Assembly: GCA_937873715.1 (NCBI GenBank)
Contig: CALMYJ010000011.1
Location: 124,001-188,000, forward strand
Length of the DNA: 64,000 bases
DNA from: an uncultured Chitinophagaceae bacterium
GTDB taxonomy: Bacteria > Bacteroidota > Bacteroidia > Chitinophagales > Chitinophagaceae
Reading direction: 5' to 3'
Every line of letters begins with the position of its first letter. Within the stretch, counting starts at the first letter, position 1. Below are positions 60,574-64,000 of this stretch, in pieces. Below the pieces are notes generated by a model. That model did no database searches, was not told where the DNA came from, and saw only the letters and a list, made by a program, of their open reading frames with translations. A program made the position numbers and the translations under genes.

Positions 60574-60765
60574 ATGTTCAAGTTTATAAAACAGTATGCC
60601 GAAAAAATTAATCATGCAGAGATATACCCGATGGTATCACTGCTTATCTTCTTCCTGTTTTTTGTGGTGCTGCTGGTAATGGTAAAACGTATGAGTAAAG
60701 ACAGGGTAAAAGAATTGTCCAATATTCCTTTAGATAATGATACAATCCCACACTCAACCCTCTAA
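60574..60765 (+). CDS. ccoQ: cbb3 oxidase small subunit CcoQ-like
   Basis: A 63-residue protein with one membrane helix (about 19-40, PMVSLLIFFLFFVVLLVMVK) and a short basic then polar tail. Size, single helix and position 2 bp after ccoNO identify it as CcoQ, which stabilises the complex. Sequence conservation of CcoQ is low, so the call rests largely on context. Confidence 0.8.
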   Translation: MFKFIKQYAEKINHAEIYPMVSLLIFFLFFVVLLVMVKRMSKDRVKELSNIPLDNDTIPHSTL

Positions 60766-60774
60766 ATAATTGTT

Positions 60775-61896
60775 ATGTACCGCAATAAGAGAATATTGTT
60801 TTTTGTAATAATGCTAATGGCTAACGGTGCATTTGCACAGGATGCTGCAGCCGCTACTCCGCAGGAGGGCAGCAACCTGCTGGCAGTATTGCTGGTATTT
60901 ACCACCATTGTACTCGCTTTTGTAATATGGGGTATGGGCCAGGCGCTTATTACTATCAGCAGGCAGGTGCTTGAAAAAAATAAGGCGGCAAAAAAAGCGC
61001 TGTCGGTTGTGCTGCTGCTGGGTTTTTCGTTGCTGCAGTTAAAAAGCTATGCACAGGATGCAGCAGTAGTACAAGCTGCCGAACCCAATTACGGCGGATT
61101 AAGCGCTGCAAATTTTTATGCTTTTGTAGCTGTTCTGATTATTGAAGTGGCAGCTATTCTATTCCTGGCTTTTTCCATCCGCCGGATGTACCAGGAACTG
61201 CTGCCCGAAAAAGCGGTTGTGGTTGCCCGTGAGTCGAAACTGCTGCAGTGGTGGTCGGTATTGGATAAAAAATTCTTTACCAAAGCCGTGGCAGTGGAAA
61301 AGGAGCAGGATGTAATGCTGGATCATGATTATGATGGCATCAGGGAACTGGATAATGCCCTGCCCCCCTGGTGGAAATATGGTTTTTATATAACAATTGT
61401 GGTGGGCTTTATTTACCTGTTTCATTTTCATGTATCAGGTGCCGGTAAAAATCCAACGGAAGAGTATGCAGCTGAAATAGAAAAAGCAAGAATTGCAAAA
61501 GAAATATACGAGGCTGGCAATAAAGATAAAATTGATGAGCAAAATGTGCCGATGGCCGATGCAGGGGGAATATCAACGGGAAAGGAATTATTTACTGCCA
61601 AATGCTGGGCCTGCCATGGCAAGCTGGGTGAAGGCGGCGCTGGCCCTAATCTTACGGATGAGTACTGGCTGCATAAAGGTTCGCTCAACGATATTTATCA
61701 CAGCATAAAAGTGGGTTATCCCGATAAGGGCATGCAATCCTGGTCTAAAGAATTTACCCCCAAAGAAATGAGCTATATCGCCAGTTATATTAAAACGCTA
61801 AAGGGTACCAATCCGCCCAATGCCAGGGCACCACAGGGCGATATATATGTCGAAGAGAATCTAACTGATTCTTTACCTGTGGCAACAAAACAGTAA
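60775..61896 (+). CDS. ccoP: cbb3 oxidase subunit III (CcoP), mono-heme
   Basis: A 373-residue membrane-anchored cytochrome c. It has one c-heme site (Cys277-His281, KCWACHGKLGEGG) with axial Met near 320 (KGMQSW), whereas proteobacterial CcoP has two. The conserved helix LPPWWKYGFYITIVVGFIYL (197-216) is typical of CcoP. The first 145 residues contain a duplicated unit: hydrophobic segment, AQDAA, then a helix (residues 8-65 and 76-140). It delivers electrons to CcoNO. Starts 9 bp after ccoQ. Confidence 0.92.
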   Translation: MYRNKRILFFVIMLMANGAFAQDAAAATPQEGSNLLAVLLVFTTIVLAFVIWGMGQALITISRQVLEKNKAAKKALSVVLLLGFSLLQLKSYAQDAAVVQAAEPNYGGLSAANFYAFVAVLIIEVAAILFLAFSIRRMYQELLPEKAVVVARESKLLQWWSVLDKKFFTKAVAVEKEQDVMLDHDYDGIRELDNALPPWWKYGFYITIVVGFIYLFHFHVSGAGKNPTEEYAAEIEKARIAKEIYEAGNKDKIDEQNVPMADAGGISTGKELFTAKCWACHGKLGEGGAGPNLTDEYWLHKGSLNDIYHSIKVGYPDKGMQSWSKEFTPKEMSYIASYIKTLKGTNPPNARAPQGDIYVEENLTDSLPVATKQ

Positions 61897-61906
61897 TACC
61901 TATACG

Positions 61907-63406
61907 ATGCAAACAGCAATGATACAGGATGCAGACAGGAACAGCTCTTTCAGGGATTCGGTGGCTACCATCAAAAAAGACGGCAGCCGTAATTATATTC
62001 ATCCCAAAAGGCCTAAAGGCAGGTTGTACAACAAGCGAACAGTATTCAGTATTTTTTACCTCATCGTGTTTTTTACGCTGCCTTTTATACATCTGTATGG
62101 TGAGCCCCTGCTGCTGCTGAATGTGCTGGAACGTAAGTTTATCATTTTTGGGTTAATCTTCTGGCCGCAGGATTTTTTCATCTTCGGTATTGCCATGCTC
62201 ACGTTCATTGTATTTGTGATTTTGTTTACGGTGATCTTCGGCCGCTTGTTTTGCGGATGGGCCTGCCCGCAAACCATTTTTATGGAAATGGTATTCCGTA
62301 AAATTGAATACTGGATAGATGGCGATGCCGCACAGCAAAAGCAACTAAGGGCCATGCCCTGGAATGGGACCAAAATAGCAAAGCGTACTGTAAAGTTTAT
62401 CGTGTTCTTTTCTGTGTCGTTTATCATTGCTAATTTTTTCCTGGCTTATATTATTGGTATGGATAAACTGCTGGGTTATATACAAACACCTGCACAATCA
62501 GTAGGTACATTGGTATCCCTGCTGGTATTTACCTGCGTTTTCTTTTTTGTGTACTGGTGGTTCAGGGAGCAGGCCTGTATTGTGGTATGCCCATATGGCA
62601 GGCTGCAGGGCGTATTGCTGGATAAAAACTCGATTGTGGTGGCTTACGATCATCGGCGTGGTGAGCCCAGGGGCAAATACTCCAAACAGCAAAAAGAAGA
62701 AAAGCATGATTGTAAATGCACCGACTGTAAAAGTGAAGGTGCCTGTAAAAAACTGGAAGAACATTTTGACAATATCCAGCCAAAGCAGGGCGATTGTATC
62801 GACTGCCTGGCCTGTGTAAGGGTGTGCCCAACGGGCATAGATATACGCAACGGCACCCAACTGGAGTGTGTAAACTGTACCGCCTGTATTGATGCCTGCG
62901 ATGCTATCATGACCAGCATTAAAAAACCAGCCGGGCTTATCCGTTATGCTTCTGAAAAAAGTATTAGCGATGGGGTGCAGCTCAAATTTACCGGTCGTAT
63001 AAAGGCTTACTCAGTGGTGTTGTTATTGCTGCTTATATTTTTGGCAGTATTGATGATAACCCGTACCGACCTGGACGCAAGGCTGATGCGTACTTCGGGT
63101 ATGACGTATACTTCGCTGCCTGATGGTCGTATCGCTAACCTGTACAACCTTAAGCTGGCCAATAAAACGCATAAGGATATACCCTTTACCTTAAAACTTG
63201 AAAATATCAAAGGTGAAATAACACCTGTAGGCAGTGGAAAAACGATAGTGCGAAAAGAAGATTATACCAACCTGCAATTTTTTGTAAAACTCAACCGGGG
63301 AGAGGTGAGGAACTGGAAAACCATTGTGAAGATTGGATTGTATGAAAACGATAAAAAATTAAAAACTATTGAAGCGAAGTTTATCGGGCCAGAAGTGTAT
63401 GAGTGA
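61907..63406 (+). CDS. ccoG: cbb3 oxidase accessory ferredoxin-like protein CcoG
   Basis: A 499-residue membrane protein of the CcoG/FixG/RdxA family. After about 40 residues come several helices with GRLFCGWACPQTIFMEMVFR, then cysteine motifs for two [4Fe-4S] clusters (CIDCLACVRVCPTGIDIRNG and ECVNCTACIDACDAIM), a further helix and a C-terminal periplasmic Ig-like domain. An extra Cys-rich segment DCKCTDCKSEGACKK precedes the clusters. CcoG reduces copper during cbb3 assembly. Starts 10 bp after ccoP. Confidence 0.95.
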   Translation: MQTAMIQDADRNSSFRDSVATIKKDGSRNYIHPKRPKGRLYNKRTVFSIFYLIVFFTLPFIHLYGEPLLLLNVLERKFIIFGLIFWPQDFFIFGIAMLTFIVFVILFTVIFGRLFCGWACPQTIFMEMVFRKIEYWIDGDAAQQKQLRAMPWNGTKIAKRTVKFIVFFSVSFIIANFFLAYIIGMDKLLGYIQTPAQSVGTLVSLLVFTCVFFFVYWWFREQACIVVCPYGRLQGVLLDKNSIVVAYDHRRGEPRGKYSKQQKEEKHDCKCTDCKSEGACKKLEEHFDNIQPKQGDCIDCLACVRVCPTGIDIRNGTQLECVNCTACIDACDAIMTSIKKPAGLIRYASEKSISDGVQLKFTGRIKAYSVVLLLLLIFLAVLMITRTDLDARLMRTSGMTYTSLPDGRIANLYNLKLANKTHKDIPFTLKLENIKGEITPVGSGKTIVRKEDYTNLQFFVKLNRGEVRNWKTIVKIGLYENDKKLKTIEAKFIGPEVYE

Positions 63407-63413
63407 AGGGAGA

Positions 63414-63567
63414 AAGGTGAATGGTGAATGGTCAAATGTATATAGTTATTAAAATGGAAAGAAAGTAATACATCTTCAAGTCAATCAACAAGCACATAAC
63501 CCATAACCTGTAACCTGTAACAAATAACTCGTAACTCGTAACCCATAACTCGTAAACTATAAAAAAA
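63414..63567 (+). repeat. Heptamer repeat blocks in the ccoG-ccoH gap
   Basis: Near ccoG: AAGGTGA, ATGGTGA, ATGGTCA (63414-63434), the reverse complement type of the cysD-cysN units. Near ccoH: ten phased units from 63494 to 63563, ACATAAC, CCATAAC, CTGTAAC, CTGTAAC, AAATAAC, TCGTAAC, TCGTAAC, CCATAAC, TCGTAAA, CTATAAA, then AAAA and the ccoH ATG. The two blocks are in opposite orientation and flank about 60 bp of ordinary sequence. Confidence 0.78.
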
Positions 63568-63996
63568 ATGAACTGGGGAATAAAAATACTTATCGCTTAC
63601 CTGGCTTTTGTAGCAGGCATTGCCGTATTGGTGATTAAATCATCGCAGCAAAATATTGATTTGGTAACAACAGATTATTATGCCAAAGAGCTAAAGTACC
63701 AGGAAAGAATAGACGCTATTAGCAGGACAAAAGCATTGCTGACATCAGTGCAATACAAAGCAGTGGAAGGAAAGTTGCATCTCGTTTTTCCTGCAGCCTT
63801 TTCTGGCAAAACCATCAGCGGAACGATTGTGCTATACTGCCCTTCGGATAAGCGTAAGGATGTGGAGAGTGGCTTTGTAACCGACAGCAGCAGGGCTGCC
63901 ATTTCACTACCGGCAGCAGGCGGGGCCTACGATTTGCAGGTAAGCTGGCAGGATAGCGACGTCGCTTATTATTTTGAAGAAAAAGTTTTTTTATAA
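63568..63996 (+). CDS. ccoH: FixH/CcoH family protein
   Basis: A 142-residue protein with one N-terminal membrane helix (about 5-24) and a periplasmic domain. It has VTTDYYAKELKYQERIDAIS, the FixH motif in which DYY and the Tyr-Gln follow the helix, then a beta-sandwich. FixH/CcoH proteins help assemble or stabilise cbb3 oxidase. It is complete, with TAA at 63994-63996, 4 bp before the window edge. Confidence 0.9.
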   Translation: MNWGIKILIAYLAFVAGIAVLVIKSSQQNIDLVTTDYYAKELKYQERIDAISRTKALLTSVQYKAVEGKLHLVFPAAFSGKTISGTIVLYCPSDKRKDVESGFVTDSSRAAISLPAAGGAYDLQVSWQDSDVAYYFEEKVFL

Positions 63997-64000
63997 ATAC

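Noticed and set aside
1..64000. CRISPR arrays, insertion sequences, rRNA and tRNA genes
   Set aside because: No regularly spaced repeats of CRISPR size, no transposase-like proteins or terminal inverted repeats, and no stretches I could fold or recognise as rRNA or tRNA. The only regular repeats are the 7-bp units, which are too short and lack spacers.

Overview
The window looks like chromosomal DNA of an aerobic or microaerobic member of the Bacteroidota, most likely close to the Chitinophagaceae. Supporting signs are a giant PKD protein with a type IX secretion (T9SS type B, gliding-associated) C-terminal domain, a fused CcoN-CcoO cbb3 oxidase, a DUF4254 protein beside a GT9 glycosyltransferase, candidate promoters with the Bacteroidota TAnnTTTG -7 element, many lipoproteins of the SCKK type, and genes without obvious Shine-Dalgarno sequences. 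I recognise no rRNA, tRNA, CRISPR array, transposase, prophage or replication origin.

Layout. 1-11.9 kb: a tightly overlapping cell-surface polysaccharide operon with four glycosyltransferases, an FkbM methyltransferase, a Wzy-like polymerase, an exosortase-family protein, an SGNH/MBOAT acyl-transfer pair and an O-carbamoyltransferase. 12.2-31 kb: mainly housekeeping genes, namely membrane pyrophosphatase, the giant PKD/T9SS protein, smpB, cinA, a 2-oxoacid dehydrogenase E2, GT9-DUF4254, an amino acid permease, an OmpH-like protein, a three-part DUF4242/cyclase-like/AraC regulator beside a secreted DUF4242 protein, and thrS-infC. 31-40.8 kb: secreted proteins of unknown function, a pectate-lyase-like lipoprotein, and a purine module (xdhABC, NupG-type nucleoside transporter). 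40.8-47.9 kb: xerD, psiE-like, a secreted amidohydrolase, a two-gene operon of a double-DTG aspartyl protease and a secreted protein with four CBM48-like domains, an NlpC/P60 hydrolase and guanine deaminase.

48.0-57.5 kb is a complete assimilatory sulfate-to-cysteine operon: cysH (APS reductase type), cysD, cysN, cysE, cysK, uroporphyrinogen-III methyltransferase, cysJ and cysI. It is preceded by a short open reading frame encoding MLYLHFKLIKCCCSCLE. The cysteine codons lie in one arm of a strong hairpin, and a palindromic operator-like site overlaps the predicted promoter. I regard this as the most interesting part of the window: a probable cysteine-sensing leader. 57.8-64 kb: a cold-shock protein and a cbb3 oxidase operon (ccoS, ccoNO, ccoQ, ccoP, ccoG, ccoH). 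The oxidase operon appears to be driven from an FNR-like box placed about 41.5 bp before the predicted transcription start.

Three intergenic gaps in the cys and cco operons are made of 7-bp-phased degenerate repeats. One of them fills the cysD-cysN gap exactly with eight heptamers.
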